Assembly: GCF_018205975.1 (NCBI RefSeq)
Contig: NZ_CP073577.1
Span: 496,001-560,000 of the forward strand
Direction: 5' to 3'
Origin: Erythrobacter sp. JK5
GTDB lineage: Bacteria; Pseudomonadota; Alphaproteobacteria; Sphingomonadales; Sphingomonadaceae
DNA length: 64,000 bases
Both the position numbers and the translations under genes were made by a program. The notes beneath the pieces are model-generated. The model searched no databases and was not told where the DNA came from. It saw nothing but the letters and a program-made list of their open reading frames with translations. Below are positions 57,067-64,000 of this stretch, piece by piece (positions within the stretch are counted from its first letter, which is position 1; each line of letters opens with the position of its first letter).

Positions 57067-58452
57067 GTGGCTCAGAACTGGACCCCCGACGGCTGGAAAG
57101 CCCACGAAGCGCGGCATTTGCCGCAATACGAGGACGCTGCGGAGCTGGCTGCGGCCGAGGCGACGCTGCAATCCTACCCGCCGCTGGTGTTTGCGGGCGA
57201 GGCGCGTGCGCTCAAGGCCGATCTGGCCGATGTGGCGAACGGTCACGCCTTCCTGTTGCAGGGCGGCGACTGCGCCGAAAGCTTTGCCGAATTCCATCCG
57301 AACAACATTCGCGACACGTTCCGCGTGTTGCTGCAGATGGCGGTCGTCATGACCTTCGCGAGCAAGCGGCCGGTGGTGAAGGTCGGACGCATGGCCGGGC
57401 AATTTGCCAAGCCGCGCTCCTCGCCGACCGAAACCAAGGACGGCGTCACGCTGCCGAGCTACCTTGGCGACAACATCAACGGCATCGAGTTCGACGCCGA
57501 CCAGCGCCGCAACGATCCGGCGCGCATGGTGCGCGCCTATTCGCAGGCGGCAGCGACGCTCAACCTGCTGCGCGCCTTCGCCGGCGGTGGTTACGCGAAC
57601 CTGCGCCAGGTGCACCAGTGGACGCTCGATTTCATGGGACGCACCTCGTGGACCGAGAAATTCTCCGAAACCGCCGACCGGATCGGTGAAGCGCTCGATT
57701 TCATGGAGGCCTGCGGGGTCGATCCCGCAACCGTGCCGCAATTGCAGGGCACCAGCTTCTACACCAGCCACGAAGGGCTGCTGCTGCCCTACGAACAGGC
57801 GATGACCCGGCAGGATTCGCTTACCGGGGACTGGTATGCCACCTCGGCGCACATGCTGTGGATCGGCGACCGCACCCGCTTTCCTGGCAGCGCGCATATC
57901 GAATTCGCGCGCGGGATCGGCAATCCGCTCGGCATGAAGTGTGGGCCGAGCCTCGAGCCCGATGCGCTGCTCGAACTGCTCGACGTGCTCAATCCCTCCC
58001 GCGAACCGGGGCGGATCACGCTCATCAGCCGCTATGGCCACGACAAGGTCGAAGACGGCCTGCCCAAGCTGGTGCGCGCAGTAGAGCGCGAGGGGCATCC
58101 GGTGGTGTGGAGCTGCGATCCGATGCACGGCAATGTCATCAAGTCCGAAAGCGGCTACAAGACGCGTCCGTTCGACCGCATCCTGAAAGAGGTGAAGGGA
58201 TTCTTCGCGGTGCACCGCGCCGAGGGCACGCATCCCGGCGGCATCCATATCGAGATGACCGGGCAGGACGTGACCGAATGCGTCGGCGGAGCGGTGGCGA
58301 TCACCGACGATGCGCTGGGCGACCGCTACCACACGCATTGCGATCCGCGCCTCAACGCCGAACAGTCGCTCGAGCTCGCGTTCCTGCTCGCCGAAATGCT
58401 CAACACCGAGGTGGGCGACCGCGCCAAGGGCCTGTCCGCCGACGCCGCCTGA
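57067..58452 (+). CDS. Class II 3-deoxy-7-phosphoheptulonate synthase
   Basis: A 461-residue class II (plant-like) DAHP synthase, the first enzyme of the shikimate pathway. [43 protein letters not shown] and the [18 protein letters not shown] block are all present. It condenses PEP with erythrose 4-phosphate. The start is GTG at 57067 ([10 protein letters not shown]); the upstream open frame is Arg-rich and not in family. Confidence 0.95.
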   Translation: MAQNWTPDGWKAHEARHLPQYEDAAELAAAEATLQSYPPLVFAGEARALKADLADVANGHAFLLQGGDCAESFAEFHPNNIRDTFRVLLQMAVVMTFASKRPVVKVGRMAGQFAKPRSSPTETKDGVTLPSYLGDNINGIEFDADQRRNDPARMVRAYSQAAATLNLLRAFAGGGYANLRQVHQWTLDFMGRTSWTEKFSETADRIGEALDFMEACGVDPATVPQLQGTSFYTSHEGLLLPYEQAMTRQDSLTGDWYATSAHMLWIGDRTRFPGSAHIEFARGIGNPLGMKCGPSLEPDALLELLDVLNPSREPGRITLISRYGHDKVEDGLPKLVRAVEREGHPVVWSCDPMHGNVIKSESGYKTRPFDRILKEVKGFFAVHRAEGTHPGGIHIEMTGQDVTECVGGAVAITDDALGDRYHTHCDPRLNAEQSLELAFLLAEMLNTEVGDRAKGLSADAA

Positions 58453-58548
58453 TCCGGTTTGCCGGTTAGGTAGATTTCCGCAGGGCATATTGCGCCTTCG
58501 CTAGGCCTATCCCCGCTATCGCGTTCGCACCTCGTGAGGGCGAACCCG

Positions 58549-59640
58549 ATGCGCACCGTTGCCGATCCCCAGTTCCAGATCGCCGGTCAACCGGTCGGTG
58601 CTGACCTGCTGGTCGCGATGAGCCTGCTGCTGGCGCTGGTCGCGTTGGTGGGAATCGTAGGGGTGATGCTGGCGCGCCGCGAAACCCGCTTTGCAGCCCG
58701 GCTCGCGCGGCAGCGCGCCGGCAGGGTGGGCGATTTGCTGCGCACCATCCGGATGGCGGAAAGCATCGCCGAACTGGGCGTGTGGCAATACGATCCGGCC
58801 ACCGGCAGGCAATCCTGGTCTCACGGCATTCGCGCGTTGTTCGGCGCCGAGGAAAACCTTGCCTTTGCCGAAAAAGACGCCGCGAACCTGCTGCTGGCCA
58901 ACGAGATCGACCTTGTCGGTAGCGCTCTTGCGCACCGCGACGACGAATGCCCGTTCGAATTGCAGTTCGACATCGTCGGGTTCGACGGGATTGCGCGGAC
59001 GCTTGCCGTTCACGCCTGCAACCTGCCCGGCAAGAATCGCGGCATCGCGATCGTCGTGGCGGTGGTGAGGGATGTGACCGATCAGGTCGAGCGCGAACGC
59101 CGGCTCGAGCAATCGCGCGCGGTCGCCGTGTCCGAAGCGCGCCGGGCGCGCCAGCTGGCGGCAACCGATGCCCTGACCGGCCTCGCCAATCGCCGCCGGG
59201 TGCAGAAAGATCTCGAGCGGATCGTGCGCGAGTCGCGACACTCAGACCGGCCGCTCGCGCTGATCGTGTTCGATATCGATCACTTCAAGCGGGTCAACGA
59301 CACCCACGGCCATCTCCGCGGCGATCAGGTTATCCGCCGGGTGGCCGAGATTGCGCTGGCGCAGGCGCGAGACAGCGACCTGGTGGGGCGCGTCGGAGGC
59401 GAGGAATTCATCTGGGTGATCCCCGGTGCCGATGCGAACCTCGCCCGCGTTCTGGCCGAGCGGCTGCGGCACGCGGTGTCGCTGCAAAGCTCTGTCGGAC
59501 CTGTGCCGGCGGTGACGGTCAGCGTTGGATTTGCCGCGCTTTCACAGGGCGATAGCGCGACGGCCCTGTTTGCGCGCGCCGATGCCGCGCTGCATTCGGC
59601 CAAGAGCGCAGGGCGCAACCGGGTGCGGCGCGCAGCCTGA
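58549..59640 (+). CDS. Membrane diguanylate cyclase with PAS domain
   Basis: A 363-residue protein: one hydrophobic segment (LLVAMSLLLALVALVGIVGVML) near the N-terminus, a PAS domain (LGVWQYDPATGRQSWSHGIRALFG), and a GGDEF domain with active motif GGEEF in GRVGGEEFIWVIPG. The inhibitory I-site RxxD is present five residues before it (RDSD). It should make cyclic di-GMP with product inhibition. ATG 58549 was preferred to GTG 58534. Confidence 0.93.
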   Translation: MRTVADPQFQIAGQPVGADLLVAMSLLLALVALVGIVGVMLARRETRFAARLARQRAGRVGDLLRTIRMAESIAELGVWQYDPATGRQSWSHGIRALFGAEENLAFAEKDAANLLLANEIDLVGSALAHRDDECPFELQFDIVGFDGIARTLAVHACNLPGKNRGIAIVVAVVRDVTDQVERERRLEQSRAVAVSEARRARQLAATDALTGLANRRRVQKDLERIVRESRHSDRPLALIVFDIDHFKRVNDTHGHLRGDQVIRRVAEIALAQARDSDLVGRVGGEEFIWVIPGADANLARVLAERLRHAVSLQSSVGPVPAVTVSVGFAALSQGDSATALFARADAALHSAKSAGRNRVRRAA

Positions 59641-59768
59641 CGCGGCTGTCGGACAAACCGGCGGAATGCGATCCGCCTTCGCCTTGCATGCCTTTCAATT
59701 GTCATGGCTTTCGGGCATGTCTGCGGCAGGCAGCCGGCGCGAGGGCCGGACAAGCACGGGAGGCCGAT

Positions 59769-61031
59769 GTGCCCCGATCACAGCCGAACGAGCGTCCGCA
59801 AGACGAGCACCAGCTGCGCGAGCGCTTCGCGGCGACCCGTTCCCTGGCGCAGGCGCTGGTCGAGCCGCTGTCCGACGCCGACGCCACGCTCCAGTCGATG
59901 GACGACGCCTCGCCCGCGAAATGGCACCTCGCGCATACGACGTGGTTCTGGGAGACGTTCCTGCTGCGCGATCATGCACCGGGTTATGCGCTGTACGACG
60001 AACACTGGCCGTTCTGCTTCAATTCCTATTACGAGGCCGAGGGCGCGCGGATCGAGCGACCGTCGCGCGGGCTGCTGTCGCGCCCCTCGCTCGAGAAGAT
60101 CCTCGCATGGCGCGCGCATGTCGATGCGGCCATGGCGCCATTGCTCGACGATCCGGCCCATGCCGGTCTGATCGAACTCGGCATCGCGCACGAGCAGCAG
60201 CACATCGAATTGCTGCTGACCGACATCAAGCACGCGCTGTTCCACAACCCGCTCGGTCCGGCGATGTTCGGCGGATCGCCCGAGGCAGCGCTGTCGCCCG
60301 GCGGCGGCAATGTGGGATGGCACACGCACCCCGGCGGCGTCGCGCTGATCGGCGCAGGCGAGGGTGGCTTTGCGTTCGACAACGAAGGTCCGCGTCACCG
60401 CGTGCTGCTCGAACCCTTCGCCCTGTCGCGGCGGCTGGTCAGCAACCGCGAATGGGATGAATTCATCGCCGATGGCGGCTACGAAACCGCCGGGCTGTGG
60501 CTGTCGGACGGCTGGGCGTGGGTGAAGGAGCACGGGATTGCCGCGCCGCTCTATTGGCGCGACGATCAGGCCTATACCCATCAGGGGTGGCAGACCCGCG
60601 ATCCCGATGCACCGGTGACGCACATTTCCTATTACGAGGCAGATGCCTTCGCCACCTGGGCCGGAGCGCGCCTGCCGACCGAATTCGAATGGGAAGCGAT
60701 CGCGCGCGGACAGGATGGCGCGAATGCGGCGCACAATCCGGCGGGCGGCAACCAGCTCGACGATGCCGGGCCGCCGGTTCCGCACGGCGGCGAAAGCCTG
60801 TTCGGCGATTGCTGGCAGTTCACCCGCTCGGCCTATTTGCCCTATCCCCGGTTCAGGCCGGCCGAGGGTGCGGTGGGCGAATACAACGGCAAGTTCATGA
60901 GCGGGCAGTTCGTGCTCAAGGGTGCCAGCTGCGCCACCGTGCGCGGCCATTCGCGCGCCTCCTATCGCAACTTCTTCTACCCGCATCAGCGCTGGCAATT
61001 CACCGGCCTGAGGCTGGCAAAGGACGTCTGA
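59769..61031 (+). CDS. egtB: Ergothioneine biosynthesis sulfoxide synthase EgtB
   Basis: A 420-residue EgtB. The N-terminal DinB-like domain has the iron ligands H in WHLAHTTWF and H-x3-H in HEQQHIELLL. The C-terminal formylglycine-enzyme-like domain follows (FALSRRLVSNREWDEFI...LPTEFEWEAIAR...RGHSRASYRNFFYPHQRW). It joins a sulfur donor to hercynine with O2. I chose GTG 59769 because GGGAGG lies 5 bases upstream; the ATG at 59688 adds 27 residues of no family character. Its stop overlaps the egtD ATG. Confidence 0.93.
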   Translation: MPRSQPNERPQDEHQLRERFAATRSLAQALVEPLSDADATLQSMDDASPAKWHLAHTTWFWETFLLRDHAPGYALYDEHWPFCFNSYYEAEGARIERPSRGLLSRPSLEKILAWRAHVDAAMAPLLDDPAHAGLIELGIAHEQQHIELLLTDIKHALFHNPLGPAMFGGSPEAALSPGGGNVGWHTHPGGVALIGAGEGGFAFDNEGPRHRVLLEPFALSRRLVSNREWDEFIADGGYETAGLWLSDGWAWVKEHGIAAPLYWRDDQAYTHQGWQTRDPDAPVTHISYYEADAFATWAGARLPTEFEWEAIARGQDGANAAHNPAGGNQLDDAGPPVPHGGESLFGDCWQFTRSAYLPYPRFRPAEGAVGEYNGKFMSGQFVLKGASCATVRGHSRASYRNFFYPHQRWQFTGLRLAKDV

Positions 61032-62017
61032 TGAATACCAAGAAGGGCCTCAAGCTGGTCGAACGCGACGAAGAGGGCATCGACACCGCCTTCCGCGCCG
61101 ACGTTCTCGAAGGATTGGCGCAATCGCAAAAGGCGATCCCGGCGCGCTGGCTCTACGACGAAGCGGGTTCGCAGCTGTTCGAGGATATTACCCGGCTGCC
61201 CGAATATTATCCCACTCGCGCCGAGACCGAGATCCTGACGGAGCGCGGCGCGCAGTTCGCGGCGCTGATTGGCGAAGGCCGGGCGGTGGTCGAATTCGGC
61301 TCGGGCTCGTCGGTCAAGACCCCGCTGCTGCTCTCCGCGATCGCGCCGAGCGCCTATATCCCGCTCGACATTTCGGGCGAGTTCCTGCGCGCTGCCGCTG
61401 CCGATCTGGCGCAGAAATTCCCCGGCCTGCCGGTCTACCCGGTCGAGGCGGATTTCATGCGCCGGGTGGAGCTGCCCGCCGAAATCGTCGATCTGCCCAA
61501 GCTCGGGTTCTTTCCCGGATCGACCATCGGCAACATGGTCGCGCGCACCGCCGTGGACCTGCTGCGCTCGATGCGCGAGACACTCGGCACCGGCGCGCAA
61601 TTGCTGATCGGGATGGACCTGATCAAGGACGAAGAGGTGCTGGTCTCCGCCTACGACGATGCCGCCGGGGTGACCGCCGAATTCAACACCAACCTGATCC
61701 GCCGCATCAACCGCGAGCTGGATGGCGATATCCCGGTCGAGAAGCTTTCCCACGAGGCCCGCTGGCACGACGATTGCGCGCGGGTCGAGATGCACCTTGT
61801 CGCAAGCGAAGCGCTGGAATTCTCGGTCGACGGGCGGCGCTTCGCGATGCAGGCGGGCGAGACGATCCACACCGAGAACAGCCACAAGTTCGATCGCCGT
61901 ACCTCCAACATGCTGCTGCTCGCCGGGGGTTGGGAGCCGCAGGCGCGCTGGCTCGACAGCGAGGGGCGGTTCTCGCTGATCCTCGCCCAAGCCAAGCCGC
62001 CGCGCAGCGCACCCTGA
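61031..62017 (+). CDS. egtD: L-histidine N(alpha)-methyltransferase EgtD
   Basis: A 328-residue SAM-dependent enzyme that trimethylates histidine to hercynine, the first step to ergothioneine. Motifs ARWLYDEAGSQLFEDITRLPEYYPTR, VEFGSGSSVKT, FPGSTIGNM and IHTENSHKF are all EgtD features. It starts in the TGATG overlap with egtB, so the pathway pair is co-translated. Confidence 0.96.
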   Translation: MNTKKGLKLVERDEEGIDTAFRADVLEGLAQSQKAIPARWLYDEAGSQLFEDITRLPEYYPTRAETEILTERGAQFAALIGEGRAVVEFGSGSSVKTPLLLSAIAPSAYIPLDISGEFLRAAAADLAQKFPGLPVYPVEADFMRRVELPAEIVDLPKLGFFPGSTIGNMVARTAVDLLRSMRETLGTGAQLLIGMDLIKDEEVLVSAYDDAAGVTAEFNTNLIRRINRELDGDIPVEKLSHEARWHDDCARVEMHLVASEALEFSVDGRRFAMQAGETIHTENSHKFDRRTSNMLLLAGGWEPQARWLDSEGRFSLILAQAKPPRSAP

Positions 62018-62048
62018 AACCGCGCGCCGATTGGCGCGTTGGGCGGCC

Positions 62049-63005
62049 ATGGACGGACAACATCACGACATTCTGATCATCGGTGCGGGCATGGCCGGGC
62101 TGACCTGCGCGACGCGGCTGGCCGAAGCGGGCTACCAGGTCCGCATCATCGACAAGGGCCGCGGGCCGGGCGGGAGGATGGCAGCCCGGCGGGCGGAGAT
62201 CGCGGGCGAGGTCGTCTCGTTCGATCACGGTGCGCAGTATTTCACCGCGCGCGATCCCTCTTTCCGGGAGGTCGTGGAGGAGTGGGCGGCACAGGGCGTC
62301 GTCGCCCCCTGGCCTGCCGCAGGCGACGACGCGTGGGTTGGCGTTCCCGGAATGAACGGACCGATCCGGGCGATGGCGGATTCGCTCGATGTGAATTGGG
62401 GTATTCGTGCCGAGAGCATCGCGCGCAGTGCCGAAGGATGGCGCATCGAAGCGGGAGAAAGTTCTCTCACCGCGCAAACGGTACTTGTCGCGGTTCCAGC
62501 TGAGCAGTCTTGCGCGTTGCTGAAACCGGTCGTGCCACAACTCGCTGCACTCGCCGGTTCCGTTCGGTCCGAACCGTGCTGGGCCGTGATGGCTGCCTTT
62601 GCCGGACGGCTCGCGATCGAAGCGGACACGTTGCGCGATCCCGATGCGTGCATTTCATGGGCTGCGCGCAATTCGGCCAAGCCCGGGCGCTTGGGCACCG
62701 AATGCTGGGTCCTGCACGCGTCGCCCGCGCGCAGTCGGGACCTTCTCGACGGGCCCGGCGAGGAGGTCGGGCCGCTGCTGCTGGCGGATTTCTTCGACCA
62801 GACCGGAGCCGATCCGGTCTCTCCGATCCATCTCGTCGCGCATCGCTGGCTCTATGCCATGCCCGAAAAGGCCGGAGGCGAACCCGCGCGCTACGATGCC
62901 GAGGCACGGATCGGCATCGCCGGCGACTACCTGCATTCGCCGCGGGTCGAGGGCGCGTTCCTGTCGGGCCGCGCGCTCGCCGAAAAGGTGCTGGCAGCCG
63001 CATAA
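62049..63005 (+). CDS. FAD-dependent oxidoreductase, renalase-like
   Basis: A 318-residue flavoprotein. The dinucleotide motif is ILIIGAGMAGLTCATRLAEAG, followed by DKGRGPGGRMAARR and FDHGAQYFTAR, the renalase/amine-oxidase-like pattern. A C-terminal GDYLHSPRVEGAFLSGRALAEKVL closes the FAD site. Bacterial renalase-like proteins oxidise isomeric forms of NAD(P)H. It starts 31 bases after egtD on the same strand; whether it acts with ergothioneine is unknown. Confidence 0.88.
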   Translation: MDGQHHDILIIGAGMAGLTCATRLAEAGYQVRIIDKGRGPGGRMAARRAEIAGEVVSFDHGAQYFTARDPSFREVVEEWAAQGVVAPWPAAGDDAWVGVPGMNGPIRAMADSLDVNWGIRAESIARSAEGWRIEAGESSLTAQTVLVAVPAEQSCALLKPVVPQLAALAGSVRSEPCWAVMAAFAGRLAIEADTLRDPDACISWAARNSAKPGRLGTECWVLHASPARSRDLLDGPGEEVGPLLLADFFDQTGADPVSPIHLVAHRWLYAMPEKAGGEPARYDAEARIGIAGDYLHSPRVEGAFLSGRALAEKVLAAA

Positions 63006-63068
63006 GCGCTAGTGGACGCGGCTCGCGCGCCGCGCTTACCTCGCCGCAGACCAGCGGGGAGAGAATGC

Positions 63069-63833
63069 ATGCAGGACCTGTTCGACCTTACCGGCAAGAC
63101 CGCAGTGATTACCGGGGCCGGGCGCGGCATCGGAGAGGGCATCGCCCACCTGCTTGCCGAAGCGGGCGCCAACGTCGTCTGCGCGGCGCGCTCGGCAGAC
63201 CAGATCGAACAGGTCGCCGAGGCGATCAACGCCCGCAATTCGGCGGGCAGGGCGGTGGCGCACGTCACCGACGTATCGCGTGAGGAAGACATGGAAGCGC
63301 TCGCCCAGCGCGCGGTCGACGAATTCGGGCGGCTCGATATCTGGATCAACAACGCGGGCGGATCGTTGGTCTCCGCGCCGCTGGTCGAGCTCGCCCCGGC
63401 AGAATGGGACAAGACGCTCGCGGTCAACCTCACTTCGGTATTCTGGGGGGTGCGCGCGGCGGTCAAGCACATGACAGACGGCGGCTCGATCGTGAACACC
63501 TCGAGCATGGCGGGGCGCGATCCGTTTCCCGGCAGCGGCCACTACAGCGCGGCCAAGGCGGGGGTGAGCATGCTGACCAAGACGCTCGCGCTCGAGCTTG
63601 GCCCGCAGAAGATCCGGGTGAACGCGATCCTGCCCGGCTTCGTGCCGACCGATACGGTGAAGCAGGCGCTCGACATGACCGACGAGGATTTCGGCCCGCT
63701 GCTGGAACAGCTGAACCTGCCCGCCGGGCGGCTTGGCACCCCGCGCGATATCGCCGCCTGCGTGCTCTACCTGGTCGGCGATTCGGGCGAATGGGTGACC
63801 GGGCAGAACCTGGTCGTGGCGGGGACGGTCTGA
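63069..63833 (+). CDS. SDR family oxidoreductase
   Basis: A 254-residue classical short-chain dehydrogenase. The cofactor motif is TGAGRGIGEG, the structural motif INNAGG, and the catalytic Tyr-x3-Lys is YSAAK with Ser upstream (NTSSMAGRD). It ends VTGQNLVVAGTV. GGGGAGAG precedes ATG 63069. It converts an alcohol and a ketone with NAD(P); the substrate is unknown. Confidence 0.92.
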   Translation: MQDLFDLTGKTAVITGAGRGIGEGIAHLLAEAGANVVCAARSADQIEQVAEAINARNSAGRAVAHVTDVSREEDMEALAQRAVDEFGRLDIWINNAGGSLVSAPLVELAPAEWDKTLAVNLTSVFWGVRAAVKHMTDGGSIVNTSSMAGRDPFPGSGHYSAAKAGVSMLTKTLALELGPQKIRVNAILPGFVPTDTVKQALDMTDEDFGPLLEQLNLPAGRLGTPRDIAACVLYLVGDSGEWVTGQNLVVAGTV

Positions 63834-63900
63834 CCTGAGCACCCGCATCCTCGGGTGCGTCTTCGGTGCGAACCGGCGGATGCCGGTCGATGCGGCACAG

Positions 63901-63975
63901 TGGCTGGGGTGGCAGGGATCGAACCTGCGAATGCCGGTACCAAAAACCGGTGCCTTACCACTTGGCTACACCCCA
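63901..63975 (-). tRNA. tRNA-Gln (anticodon TTG)
   Basis: On the minus strand the gene runs TGGGGTG (acceptor) to CACCCCA-GCCA, 75 bases including an encoded CCA. The D arm (TAGCCAAGTGGTAAGG), the anticodon arm CCGGT-TTTTGGT-ACCGG with TTG at positions 34-36, and the T arm GCAGG-TTCGATC-CCTGC all pair. It reads CAA/CAG codons. Confidence 0.95.
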
Positions 63976-64000
63976 GCAGAGTGGCGGGCATATAACGCCT

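Noticed and set aside
59688..59768. An earlier ATG start for egtB
   Set aside because: The added 27 residues are Ala/Arg-rich without family sequence, while GTG 59769 has GGGAGG at the right distance.

Overview
The window looks like a chromosomal segment of an alphaproteobacterium of the order Sphingomonadales, most likely an Erythrobacter-like genus. The evidence is the high G+C content, the neighbourhoods rpmF-plsX-fabH-ihfA-merR and tsaB-rimI-mucR-fur-acyltransferase with miaB, phoH and ybeY nearby, a MucR regulator, a class II DAHP synthase, and a GTTC-N7-GTTC SOS box. This placement comes from gene content and order only. Coding density is very high, no gap between genes exceeds about 225 bases, and the only RNA gene found is tRNA-Gln(TTG) at the right edge.

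Layout. 1-9 kb: a membrane-anchored serine protease cut by the left edge, ada, a PEP mutase/isocitrate lyase-like enzyme, fatty acid desaturase, glutathione transferase, an FeS-type photolyase and priA. 9-20 kb: DUF4197 lipoprotein, transaldolase-like aldolase, cobT, nitroreductase, cysS, a 2OG-Fe(II) oxygenase, then a 2-hydroxyacid dehydrogenase / acetolactate synthase-like / aldehyde dehydrogenase group. 20-23 kb: an accessory island. An IS1595-family transposon with three passenger genes, terminal inverted repeats and an 8-bp target duplication has inserted between two divergent regulatory genes, a small SOS-box gene and an S24 (LexA/CI-like) repressor. 23-34 kb: MBL hydrolase, MAPEG protein, rpmF-plsX-fabH-ihfA-merR, smc, two DsbA-like thioredoxin-fold proteins, a DUF721 protein and mutY. 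34-43 kb: serine hydrolase, nudC, FrnE-like DsbA, DUF1295, a cytochrome c'/b561 pair, DUF1489, mgtE, cyclophilin. 43-54 kb: miaB with two tandem 2OG-type oxygenases, phoH-ybeY-corC, a LysR regulator, acyltransferase, fur, mucR, rimI, tsaB, RutE-like reductase and a NifU-domain protein. 54-64 kb: M16 peptidase, class II DAHP synthase, diguanylate cyclase, egtB-egtD, a renalase-like flavoprotein, an SDR and tRNA-Gln.

Together these are mostly housekeeping functions: fatty acid and phospholipid synthesis, DNA repair by Ada, MutY, photolyase and PriA, tRNA and ribosome maturation, thiol chemistry and ergothioneine synthesis. Four genes (PEP mutase-like, photolyase, smc, M16 peptidase) are each broken by what looks like one missing base in or beside a G/C run. 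Because smc is normally essential, sequence error is the likelier explanation for all four.
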